Of a DNA stretch of 40,279 bases, positions 15,964 to 22,597 are shown in pieces. The DNA is taken from contig JADGQI010000073.1 of assembly GCA_017881905.1 (NCBI GenBank), forward strand, positions 1 to 40,279. Direction: 5' to 3'. The stretch comes from Chloroflexota bacterium. GTDB taxonomy: Bacteria > Chloroflexota > Limnocylindria > Limnocylindrales > CSP1-4. The position numbers were made by a program, and so were the translations under genes. The notes beneath the pieces were generated by a model, which was given only the letters and a program-made list of their open reading frames with translations, had not been told where the DNA came from and did no database searches. Position 1 is the first letter of the stretch, and every line of letters starts with the position of its first letter.

Positions 15964-15969
15964 ATCGTA
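15964..15969 (-). promoter_or_regulatory. -10 box TACGAT before the leader ORF and MMPL operon
   Basis: On the minus strand TACGAT ends six bases before the ATG at 15957. This is the same spacing seen at seven other starts in the window. Confidence 0.55.
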
Positions 15970-16043
15970 GCCCCGGGACTCGGATCGCTCCCGCGACCGC
16001 CGTTTGCCGTCCGGTGACGTGCCCCGGCCGATCGTCCGTCTGC

Positions 16044-16049
16044 TAGGAT
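16044..16049 (+). promoter_or_regulatory. -10 box TAGGAT with short leader
   Basis: TAGGAT would begin transcription near 16056. It is followed by GGAGG at 16075-16079 and a TTG start eight bases later, at 16088. Confidence 0.5.
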
Positions 16050-16087
16050 TCCGCCGTCGTCGTCCGGTCACCGCGGAGGCCTGTCGC

Positions 16088-16423
16088 TTGCAGCTGCTCC
16101 TGGCGCCGTTCAGCAAGATGCCCGAGTCGCTGGTGGCGTTCGTGATCGCGATCGGCATCGCCAGCCTGATGGTCTTCATCTTCCTGCGGGCCGCGGCCTC
16201 GGCCGAGGGCCGGCCATCGCTCCTTCGCCGGTTCGTCAAGCAGCCGAACACGAAGATCCTGTTCGCCATCCTGTTCGTCGGCTGGGCGGTCGTCTTCGGA
16301 GCGGGCCTGACGATCGTGCCGCATGAGGGTGCGAGCTCGCCCTACGGCGCCCTCGCCCTGATCGCGATGTTCACCGGCTTCTTCATCATGATGGGCTTCC
16401 TCTGGGCCGTCATCGGGGAGTGA
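16088..16423 (+). CDS. Small three-helix membrane protein, unknown
   Basis: The 111-residue product has three hydrophobic segments (about 15-35, 60-80 and 88-108) and a basic loop between the first and second (RRFVKQPNTK). I recognise no family. The TTG at 16088 is chosen because GGAGG (16075-16079) lies eight bases upstream and a TAGGAT promoter box lies before that. The ATG at 16118 is a later alternative that keeps all three helices. The frame is open back to 16004 without a start signal. A strong GC hairpin follows the stop (16445-16470). Confidence 0.65.
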   Translation: MQLLLAPFSKMPESLVAFVIAIGIASLMVFIFLRAAASAEGRPSLLRRFVKQPNTKILFAILFVGWAVVFGAGLTIVPHEGASSPYGALALIAMFTGFFIMMGFLWAVIGE

Positions 16424-16656
16424 CGCGGACCTCGGACTGACACAGCGCGGGGTAGTGACCGTACCCGCGCGCGATCGCGTCCCGCCGCGCCCCGCCGCGC
16501 ACGATCGGGCCCCATTCACTCGCCGTCCCGGCGCGGCCCGACATGCCCTGGACGCCGCCCGGCGCGGCCCGCCTCCAACGATCGTGCGCCAACACCCGCG
16601 ACACCTCGGACCGCGTGTCGCGGCCGACCCTATGGACCGTGTCGACGCCCAGACGG
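16424..16656. repeat. Repeat-rich noncoding spacer
   Basis: No gene is seen. The stretch holds a hairpin (16445-16470), a tandem 10-bp repeat CCCGCCGCGC at 16481-16500, a perfect 11-bp inverted repeat (GCGCACGATCG at 16497-16507 and its complement at 16579-16589), and, inside that inverted repeat, a 14-bp direct repeat CCCGGCGCGGCCCG at 16527-16540 and 16558-16571. Such nesting suggests a folded transcript or a small repeat element. Confidence 0.6.
16445..16470 (+). terminator. Strong hairpin, terminator-like without U-tract
   Basis: GCGCGGGGTA (16445-16454) pairs with TACCCGCGC (16462-16470) with one bulged G and a 7-base loop, 21 nt after the small membrane-protein stop. No T-run follows, so it may be an intrinsic terminator of the GC-rich kind or an RNA-stabilising end. 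Confidence 0.45.
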
Positions 16657-16729
16657 TATGATGCCAAGAGTTGCAGACTGCATAGACTTTATGCGTTGAC
16701 CGGTTCGGACCGGGAACGAAGGAGCCAGC
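16657..16729 (+). promoter_or_regulatory. Promoter and structured leader of kamA
   Basis: A TATGAT box at 16657-16662 would start a leader of about 60 nt. The leader contains two overlapping dyads that cannot form together: TGCA-gac-TGCA (16672-16682) and GCATA-gactt-TATGC (16680-16694). A third hairpin, CCGGT-tcgg-ACCGG (16700-16713), sits immediately before the GAAGGAG ribosome site (16718-16724). This could be a regulatory leader, though no known riboswitch family is recognised. Confidence 0.45.
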
Positions 16730-18397
16730 GTGGACGCCCAGGAGATCAAGGCCGCGGTCGCTCACCAGGCTGCGCTCAAGACCGCCGACGAGGTCCCGTT
16801 CGTGAACCGCCGCGACCCGGCACGGGTCCTCGGCCCGGACGGCCGTCCGGCGGTGAGTCGTCGTGCGCCGCTGTGGGCGGACGTCCCTGACGAGCAATGG
16901 AACGACTGGCGCTGGCAGCTCAGCCACCGAGTGAACGACCTCGAGGAGATCGAGCAGGTCCTCGAGCTGACCGATGAGGAGCGGGAGGGGCTCAGCGCCC
17001 CGGACAAGTTCCGCGTCGACATCACACCGTATTTCATCAGCCTGATCGACCCGAAGGACCCGACCGATCCGATCCGTCGCCAGGTGATCCCGCTCGGGCG
17101 CGAGTCGCAGTCGTTCACCGCGATGATGGAGGACTCGCTGGCCGAGGATCGCCACTCGCCGGTGCCCGGCCTGGTCCACCGCTACCCGGACCGGGTCCTG
17201 ATGCTGGTCACGACGCAATGTGCCAGCTACTGCCGATATTGCACGCGGTCTCGGATCGTCGGGGACCCGACCCAGAACTTCAATCGCAAGGACCACGAGG
17301 CGCAGCTCGACTACCTACGTCGGACGCCGCAGGTCCGCGATGTCCTCATCTCCGGCGGTGACGGTCTGACCCTCGCACCGAAGCTGTTCGAGTCGATCCT
17401 GCGCGGCCTCCGGGACATCCCCCACATCGAGATCATCCGGATCGGCTCACGCGTCCCGGTCTTCCTGCCGCAGCGGATCGACGACGAGCTGTGCTCGATG
17501 CTCGAGAAGTACCACCCGCTCTGGATCAACCTCCACTTCAACCACCCGAACGAGATCACGCCCGAGGTCAGCCGGGCGGTCGACAAGCTGACCCGGGCCG
17601 GACTGCCGGTCGGCAACCAGTCGGTCCTGCTCGCCGGCGTGAACGACTGCGTCCACATCCAGCGATCGCTCGTCCATCGGCTGGTCGAGAACCGGATCCG
17701 GCCGTACTACCTGTATCAGTGCGACCTCGTCGAGGGCTCGGGCCACTTCCGGACGCCGGTCGGCAAGGGCCTCGAGATCATGGAGGGCCTCCGGGGGCAC
17801 ACGAGCGGCTACGCGGTCCCCACCTACGTCATCGATGCCCCGGGCGGCGGTGGCAAGATCCCGGTCATGCCCAACTACCTGATCAGCTACTCGGACCACA
17901 AGGTGGTCCTGCGCAACTACGAGGGCTACATCACGACCTACGAGGAGCCCCCGACCTACCAGCCCCACGACAAGGCGGCGTGCGCGTACTGCCAGCACGA
18001 GCGCCCGGAGCCGGGCCAGTCGGGCGTCCTCGGCCTGCTCGAGGGCGAGCGGATGTGGATCGAGCCGAAGGGGTTCAGCGAGATCCACAGCCGCGGCAAC
18101 ACCGAGGCCCACCGGCTCCAGGATCCGAGCAAGTGGGTGCCGTTCGGCGTCGGCGCGATCGAAGGCCAGGCGGTGCCGACCCTGAACGTCCTCGAGCCAG
18201 GGGCCGCGGCCGTCGAACGGGGAACCGGGGCCGTCACTGGTGGACCCGGCGACCCCGGAGCCGTGACGGCCGAGGCCTCGGCCGACGGCCGGGGAACCGG
18301 CGGTCAGCCGCCAACGCCGCCGACGTACGGGCCCGGCGAGGAGCCCCGTCCGCGTGAGGGCGAGCCTACGGCGTCCGCCCACGGCGAGTTGCTCTGA
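16730..18397 (+). CDS. kamA: Lysine 2,3-aminomutase (radical SAM, PLP)
   Basis: The 555-residue product is a KamA-family enzyme converting L-lysine to L-beta-lysine with SAM, a 4Fe-4S cluster and PLP. The cluster cysteines are Cys164, Cys168 and Cys171 (CASYCRYC). Lys376 in GGGGKIPVMPNY is the PLP lysine. Asp332 (YQCDL) and Asp369 (VIDAPGG) match the two Asp residues that grip the substrate side-chain amine in true lysine enzymes; glutamate 2,3-aminomutases lack them. The C-terminal zinc/dimer region is present in changed form (ACAYC). About 80 extra residues follow, low in complexity and rich in Gly, Pro, Thr and Glu. The GTG start is supported by GAAGGAG five bases upstream. Beta-lysine may serve as an osmolyte, a lysine breakdown product or for modification of EF-P-like factors; no such gene adjoins. 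Confidence 0.9.
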   Translation: MDAQEIKAAVAHQAALKTADEVPFVNRRDPARVLGPDGRPAVSRRAPLWADVPDEQWNDWRWQLSHRVNDLEEIEQVLELTDEEREGLSAPDKFRVDITPYFISLIDPKDPTDPIRRQVIPLGRESQSFTAMMEDSLAEDRHSPVPGLVHRYPDRVLMLVTTQCASYCRYCTRSRIVGDPTQNFNRKDHEAQLDYLRRTPQVRDVLISGGDGLTLAPKLFESILRGLRDIPHIEIIRIGSRVPVFLPQRIDDELCSMLEKYHPLWINLHFNHPNEITPEVSRAVDKLTRAGLPVGNQSVLLAGVNDCVHIQRSLVHRLVENRIRPYYLYQCDLVEGSGHFRTPVGKGLEIMEGLRGHTSGYAVPTYVIDAPGGGGKIPVMPNYLISYSDHKVVLRNYEGYITTYEEPPTYQPHDKAACAYCQHERPEPGQSGVLGLLEGERMWIEPKGFSEIHSRGNTEAHRLQDPSKWVPFGVGAIEGQAVPTLNVLEPGAAAVERGTGAVTGGPGDPGAVTAEASADGRGTGGQPPTPPTYGPGEEPRPREGEPTASAHGELL

Positions 18398-18844
18398 TCC
18401 AACGGTCATCGCGGCCGGGTGGGATCCCCGGCGTACGTGGGGCCGCAGGTACGCGTCGCCGCGGCGCCCGGCGTGTCGTCGCCGCGCCGGTGAGTCGCTC
18501 TGCGGGGCCGCGTCTTAGGCAGCCTTAGTACGGGCATTCTTCCGAGAGCCGCTGTTCAAGGGTGATCCGGCCGTTTCACCTCGCGATCGCCCTGTCGTCA
18601 GACATCCCAGCAATGCCCGTGCTATGCGTGCCCTTAGAGCGTCCAACACAGGGCTCGGCGCGCCGTCCGATGCGCATCCGAGCAATGCTCGTTGTATCCG
18701 GCCGCCGTCGTCGACAGCCGCCTCAGCCCACGGCGACCGGGGAGGCACGACCCGCGTCCCGCGGCGACGCCCGCGTCAGCACCGCGCGATCGATCCTGGC
18801 CCGCGTCCGGCGGCGACGCCCGCGGTACTTGCCGCGGCCCGACC
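18398..18844. other. Noncoding spacer between convergent genes, with repeats
   Basis: No coding sequence is convincing in this 447-nt stretch between convergent kamA and the S41-like gene. It holds a 23-bp imperfect direct repeat (18606-18628 and 18677-18699, 18 of 23 identical), an inverted repeat ACGGGCATT (18530-18538 and complement at 18612-18620), adjacent palindromes GATGCGCATC (18669-18678) and CGAGCAATGCTCG (18679-18691), and a 25-bp direct repeat (18751-18775 and 18800-18824). The middle (about 18510-18710) looks lower in GC than its surroundings. Confidence 0.55.
18751..18824. repeat. 25-bp direct repeat, two copies
   Basis: Copies at 18751-18775 and 18800-18824 differ at one base and are spaced 49 bp start to start. 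Each begins CCCGCGTCC and ends GACGCCCGCG. They sit just downstream of the S41-like gene's stop. Confidence 0.7.
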
Positions 18845-20320
18845 CTACTTCGCCTTGAGCAGCTCGATGGCCTTGAGCAGCTGGGCGTCACCCGACTTGG
18901 CCAGGCCGGCCGCGCCGAGCTTGTCGAAGGAGCTCGGCACAACGATCGTCCCGGCCGGATCGGACTCGATCGGGAGGTCCGGCACGATCCCGTGCTTCCA
19001 GATCTGTCGTCCGTCGCGGGTCAGCCACTCGACGGTCCCGACGAGCAGCGCGGATCCGTCCTTGAGCCCGAACTCGTTGAGGACGGTCCCGGTCCCGAAG
19101 GTCGTGTGGCCGATGAGCTGGGCGCGCTGCGCGTCCTGGATCGCGCCGGCGACGATCTCGGCCGAGCTGGCCGTGCCGACGTCGACGAGGACCTCGAGCG
19201 GGAGGTCCACCGCTTCGCCGCCCGGCTTGACCGGGGACGGGGTGACCTTGCCGCTCTTGTCGCGCTGCTCGAAGACGATCCCGTCCTTGATGAACTGGCT
19301 GGCGATGTCGACCGCCTCGCCGACGTAGCCACCCGGGTTGCCGCGCAGGTCGAGGACCATCGAGGTGGCCCCGGCCTTTTTCGCCGCGACGATCGCGTCC
19401 TCGACCTCCTTGCCCGAGCCGTTCGCGAACTCCTCGAGTCGGAGGTCGGCGATCTTGGTGCCGGGGACCATGGCCCAGCTGACCGATGGGACGGTGACCT
19501 TCTCGCGGACGATGCTGTAGTCGCTCGGGACCGTGTCGCCCTGATGGAGGACACTGACCTTGACGGTGGTCCCCTCGTCGCCGCGGATGCGCTTGACGAC
19601 CGTATCGATGTCCTGTCCGTCGGTCGACACGCCATCGACCGACAGGACCTGGTCGCCGGACCGGAGGCCGGCTCGGTCGGCCGGCCCGCCCGGGATCACC
19701 GACACGATGATCGGCTTGCCCGACGAGGTGTCCATCACCGCGCCGATGCCGACGATCGAGCCGCTCAGCGAGGTGTGCTGGTCCTTGACCTGGTCCGGGG
19801 TCAGGAATCGGGTGTGACCGGTGTCGCCGACGGCCTGGACAAGGCCGTTGATCGACCCGTAGACGAGCGCGGTCGGGTCCAGCGCCGTTGGATCGACGAA
19901 GTTGTCGTGCAGGACCTGCCAGGCCTGGAGGAAGGTCGCGAACTGCGGCGGCAGGCCCGCCGGCACGGACGTCGAGGCGGCGCCGGCCGAGGCCGCACTG
20001 TCGCTCTTCCCGACGGCGATGCCGCCCGCGAAGACAGCCACGCTCAGGACGACGATCCCCAGCACCTTGGCGACCGACGGCAGGCCGCTTCGGCGGCTGC
20101 GGGTCTGCGGCGTCGCCCAGGCCGCACCCTGCCCGGCGAGTGGGGCGACCGCGGGCGTGGGGGCCCACAGCGGGGTATTCGGATCGACGGTCGGAGTCGG
20201 CGTCGAGACCGCCTGGGCGCTGGCCGGCCAGAGCGGGGCGTTCGGATCCACGGCTGGCGTGGCCGGCACGGGTGCCGGCCAGAGCGGTGCGCGAGGATCG
20301 TGGGGCGGTTGTTCGGTCAT
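18845..20320 (-). CDS. S41 (C-terminal processing) peptidase-like protein lacking catalytic Lys
   Basis: The 491-residue protein starts with a cytoplasmic Pro/Ala-rich region holding three D-P-x-x-PLW repeats (8-16, 25-33, 46-53). One membrane helix follows (86-104), then an external PDZ domain (about 185-265) and an S41 protease domain. The nucleophile region GTASSAEIVAG keeps the expected Ser385. The general base, normally Lys in TFGKG 25 residues later, is Thr410 here (TTFGTGTVL). The protein may therefore be an inactive or altered protease, perhaps a peptide-binding scaffold, or may use another base. CtpA-type enzymes trim exported proteins in the cell envelope. ATG 20320 is chosen because the longer frame to 20533 overlaps the divergent gene region and lacks support. 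Confidence 0.85.
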   Translation of the reverse strand: MTEQPPHDPRAPLWPAPVPATPAVDPNAPLWPASAQAVSTPTPTVDPNTPLWAPTPAVAPLAGQGAAWATPQTRSRRSGLPSVAKVLGIVVLSVAVFAGGIAVGKSDSAASAGAASTSVPAGLPPQFATFLQAWQVLHDNFVDPTALDPTALVYGSINGLVQAVGDTGHTRFLTPDQVKDQHTSLSGSIVGIGAVMDTSSGKPIIVSVIPGGPADRAGLRSGDQVLSVDGVSTDGQDIDTVVKRIRGDEGTTVKVSVLHQGDTVPSDYSIVREKVTVPSVSWAMVPGTKIADLRLEEFANGSGKEVEDAIVAAKKAGATSMVLDLRGNPGGYVGEAVDIASQFIKDGIVFEQRDKSGKVTPSPVKPGGEAVDLPLEVLVDVGTASSAEIVAGAIQDAQRAQLIGHTTFGTGTVLNEFGLKDGSALLVGTVEWLTRDGRQIWKHGIVPDLPIESDPAGTIVVPSSFDKLGAAGLAKSGDAQLLKAIELLKAK

Positions 20321-20512
20321 CGGTCGCCTATCTGGGAGGAGCGGTCCGCTCAGTGTGCGACAAGAGCGCTCAGCCTGGGTATCGGAACGATGAAGACGGC
20401 GTAACCCGGACCATCCGGGGTGGTTGTCGCGGACCATCGGGCCGGTGCATCGACGCACCTGTTCGGACACGCTGGCGTTCGGCCATGCCGCACCCGATCG
20501 AGGAGAGCCACC

Positions 20513-20971
20513 GTGCCCGAGTCCGTCCACCACGCCACCGATCCGTGCGCAGCGCGTGGACGGGCCGCTCGAACCCTTCGTGGGGTCGCTCGGCGGAGCA
20601 CGGCCCTGCTGGCCGGCGGGGCGTTGCTCCTGGCACTCGTCCCGCGGGTCCTGGCCGGCGTCGCGTCACCGTTCACGGTCAGCTTCCCGGTCCCGTCGCC
20701 CATCGTTATCGGTGGACCCGGCGCGCACGAGGTCGTGGCCCGCGGCCGAGGCGTCACCGGCAAGGCCGTCGCCGTCAGCGCCGTCGCCGTCAGCGCCGTC
20801 GTCGTCGTCGGCTTGCCCGACAGCGCGACCGACGGCGCATCGGCGAGCCGCGAACGCGAGCAGGCCGACACGAACGACACCCGGCGGTGGCTGCTCGTCC
20901 TGGGCGGGTCGCTCGTGACGATCGTCGCGTTGCGGCGCAGGCTCGAAGAGTCACCCACGACCGCGCGTTGA
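20513..20971 (+). CDS. Small secreted or membrane protein, unknown
   Basis: The 152-residue ORF begins with a GTG preceded by AGGAGAG (20501-20507). An N-terminal Arg-rich region and hydrophobic stretch (about 29-48, ending VLAG) look like a signal peptide. A short region with the phased FTVSFPVPSP follows, then a hydrophobic Ala/Val segment encoded by a 15-bp tandem repeat, and a C-terminal helix RRWLLVLGGSLVTIVALRRR that resembles a membrane tail anchor without an LPxTG motif. I recognise no family. The frame is open upstream to 20420, but only the GTG has a ribosome site. Coding status is moderate: base composition is fair, but the repeat-derived part is weak evidence. Confidence 0.5.
   Translation: MPESVHHATDPCAARGRAARTLRGVARRSTALLAGGALLLALVPRVLAGVASPFTVSFPVPSPIVIGGPGAHEVVARGRGVTGKAVAVSAVAVSAVVVVGLPDSATDGASASREREQADTNDTRRWLLVLGGSLVTIVALRRRLEESPTTAR
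20765..20800 (+). repeat. 15-bp tandem repeat
   Basis: Two full copies of GCCGTCGCCGTCAGC and part of a third encode AVAVS repeats within a hydrophobic segment. Confidence 0.75.
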
Positions 20972-21011
20972 CCCTGGTTCGCGGGTCTGTTCCGATCCGC
21001 GGGCCTCGTGC

Positions 21012-21017
21012 TATCCT
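21012..21017 (+). promoter_or_regulatory. -10 box TATCCT
   Basis: TATCCT lies 8 nt before the palindromic operator at 21026-21050 and would start transcription near its left edge, giving a leader of about 35 nt to the gene at 21060. Confidence 0.45.
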
Positions 21018-21025
21018 CCGGGTCC

Positions 21026-21050
21026 AATCCCGAGCACTTTCGTCGGGATT
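21026..21050. promoter_or_regulatory. 25-bp palindromic operator, SufR-type candidate
   Basis: AATCCCGA (21026-21033) and TCGGGATT (21043-21050) form a perfect 8-bp inverted repeat with nine bases between. The same left arm, spacing and nearly the same right arm occur at 39221-39245 before the Rrf2/SufR-like gene. Total length of 25 bp matches IscR-type Rrf2 sites. It could instead act as an RNA hairpin in the leader. Confidence 0.6.
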
Positions 21051-21059
21051 GACCTGCAG

Positions 21060-21530
21060 GTGCCATCGAACGTGACCGCCAGCTCGCTCGCCGCCGCCCC
21101 CGGCTCACTCGTGCTGCGCTCGGCTCCGGCCGGCCTGTCCGACGCGCAGCCGCGACCGCCGACGATCGCGCTCGCCGCAGACCCGTTCGCCACCGTCCGG
21201 ATCCTCCAGCTCGTCGCCCGGGTCGAGCGAGGCCGGCCGACGCGGATCGCGGACATCGCCGCCAGCCTGAACGCCCGCCACCTCGATTGGGCGTTCGCCC
21301 CCGGCGTCGTCGCCGACGCGCTGCTTCAGCTCCAGGCCAACTGGATGGCCGACTACCGGAACGGGTCCGGCATCGTCGTCGAAGAGGGTCCGTACGGGCC
21401 GTCCGTCACGATCGAGGATTCGAGCCGGGTCGACCCGTGGCTCATCCGTCAGGTCGCCCGGCAGCTGGCCGCGTGCGAGGAACTCCTCACCGCCTTCAGC
21501 CGCCGCGACGGTGAGGGCTTCGATGACTGA
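21060..21530 (+). CDS. Unknown 156-residue protein under a SufR-type site
   Basis: I do not recognise a family. After a loose N-terminus of about 35 residues, the sequence (ALAADPFATVRILQLVARV, then IADIAASLNARHLDWAF) looks like a helical bundle or winged helix. A hairpin-like VVEEGPYGPSVTIED and two more helices follow. A second GTG at 21072 is an alternative start; neither has a strong ribosome site. The gene is preceded by the palindromic site shared with the SufR-like regulator and followed, after 136 nt, by a thiosulfate sulfurtransferase. A role in sulfur or Fe-S metabolism, or as a small regulator, is plausible only from this context. Confidence 0.65.
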   Translation: MPSNVTASSLAAAPGSLVLRSAPAGLSDAQPRPPTIALAADPFATVRILQLVARVERGRPTRIADIAASLNARHLDWAFAPGVVADALLQLQANWMADYRNGSGIVVEEGPYGPSVTIEDSSRVDPWLIRQVARQLAACEELLTAFSRRDGEGFDD

Positions 21531-21580
21531 TCGATCGTCTCTCCCCGGGATCGGAGCGCCGGGCCGATGCATGTGTCTTC

Positions 21581-21613
21581 GGCGGGACCGACCCTGACGG
21601 TCGGCCACCCGCC
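21581..21613 (+). terminator. Hairpin between the unknown gene and the sulfurtransferase
   Basis: CCGACC (21588-21593) pairs with GGTCGG (21599-21604) around CTGAC, and GGCGGG (21581-21586) pairs with CCCGCC (21608-21613) beyond small internal bulges. There is no T-run. It may end or attenuate the upstream transcript before the sulfurtransferase gene. Confidence 0.4.
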
Positions 21614-21666
21614 GCGCATCTGACGCATCCCGCCCGTTCGTTCATCCGCACCCCAGGAGACTTCCC

Positions 21667-22533
21667 ATGTCCGTTCCCGGTTACGCATCCGACCGCGTCC
21701 TCGTCGACGCGGATTGGGCCATCGCCCATCTGGACGATCCGAACGTCCGCCTCGTCGAGGTCGACGTCGATACGACGGCCTACAGCCAGGGCCACATCCC
21801 GGGCGCCGTCGGCTGGGACTGGACCAGTCAGCTGTCCGATGGCGTCCGACGCGATCTCGCGAGTCGCGAGGACTTCTCCACGCTCCTGTCGAGCAGCGGC
21901 ATCGGGCCCGACACCACGATCGTGCTGTACGGCGACAACAACAACTGGTTCGCGGCGTTCGCCTACTGGCAGCTCAAGCTGTTCGGTCACCGGGACGTCC
22001 GGATCATCAACGGCGGCCGCCGGTTCTGGCTCGACAACGGGCTGCCGATCTCGGTCGACGAGGTGACCTACCCCGCCACCGGGTACGAGCTGCCGGAGCC
22101 GGACTTCTCGCTTCGGGCGTATCGGGACGACATCCTCCCGCGGCTTGGCGATGCCGGGCTCGCGCTGGTCGACGTCCGGTCGCCGGCCGAGTACAACGGC
22201 GAGATCATCGCCCCTCCCGGGATGAGCGAGACCGCTCAGCGTGCCGGTCGGATCCCGGGCGCCGCGTCGATCCCGTGGGGCCAGACCGTCCGCGAGGACG
22301 GCACGTTCAAGAGCGCGGATGAGCTGCGCGACCTGTACGCGGCCAAGGGCGTCACGCCCGACAAGGACATCATCGCGTACTGCCGGATCGGCGAGCGCTC
22401 GAGCCACTCGTGGTTCGTGCTGCGCGAGCTGCTCGGCTATGAGCGCGTCCGCAACTACGACGGCTCGTGGACCGAATGGGGCAGCCTCATCGGCGTCCCG
22501 ATCGAGAAGCCGACCCCGGTCGCAGCGGGGTAG
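21667..22533 (+). CDS. Thiosulfate/3-mercaptopyruvate sulfurtransferase (tandem rhodanese)
   Basis: The 288-residue protein has two rhodanese domains. The first is inactive, with Asp90 (VLYGDNNNW) where the catalytic Cys would lie. The second has the active loop CRIGERSSH with Cys239, a CRxGxR[ST]-type loop typical of thiosulfate sulfurtransferases rather than the CG[ST]G loop of mercaptopyruvate enzymes. It moves sulfane sulfur from thiosulfate to cyanide or to thiol acceptors in the cytoplasm and may supply sulfur for Fe-S or cofactor synthesis. AGGAG lies before the ATG. It follows an unknown gene controlled by a SufR-type palindrome, which supports a link to sulfur supply. Confidence 0.88.
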   Translation: MSVPGYASDRVLVDADWAIAHLDDPNVRLVEVDVDTTAYSQGHIPGAVGWDWTSQLSDGVRRDLASREDFSTLLSSSGIGPDTTIVLYGDNNNWFAAFAYWQLKLFGHRDVRIINGGRRFWLDNGLPISVDEVTYPATGYELPEPDFSLRAYRDDILPRLGDAGLALVDVRSPAEYNGEIIAPPGMSETAQRAGRIPGAASIPWGQTVREDGTFKSADELRDLYAAKGVTPDKDIIAYCRIGERSSHSWFVLRELLGYERVRNYDGSWTEWGSLIGVPIEKPTPVAAG

Positions 22534-22585
22534 CGTCGACCGAGCCGGCGGTCCGTGCCCCGACGGGCCCGACCGCCGGCTCGCC

Positions 22586-22591
22586 TATCAT
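22586..22591 (+). promoter_or_regulatory. -10 box TATCAT, leaderless pabB
   Basis: TATCAT ends six bases before the GTG at 22598, and there is no ribosome-binding site between them. Confidence 0.6.
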
Positions 22592-22597
22592 CGCCGG

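Noticed and set aside
18515-18748. A 77-codon minus-strand ORF in the kamA/S41 spacer, with a repeated RALLGC peptide
   Set aside because: The repeat is explained by the DNA direct repeat, and no start signal or family is recognisable.
16424-18844. CRISPR-like or integron attC-like repeats in the two long spacers
   Set aside because: Only two copies of each repeat occur, spacing is irregular, and no cas, integrase or core-site sequences are seen.
20321-20533. 71-residue extension of the S41-like protein
   Set aside because: The Arg-rich sequence is unlike a natural N-terminus and overlaps the region of the divergent gene.
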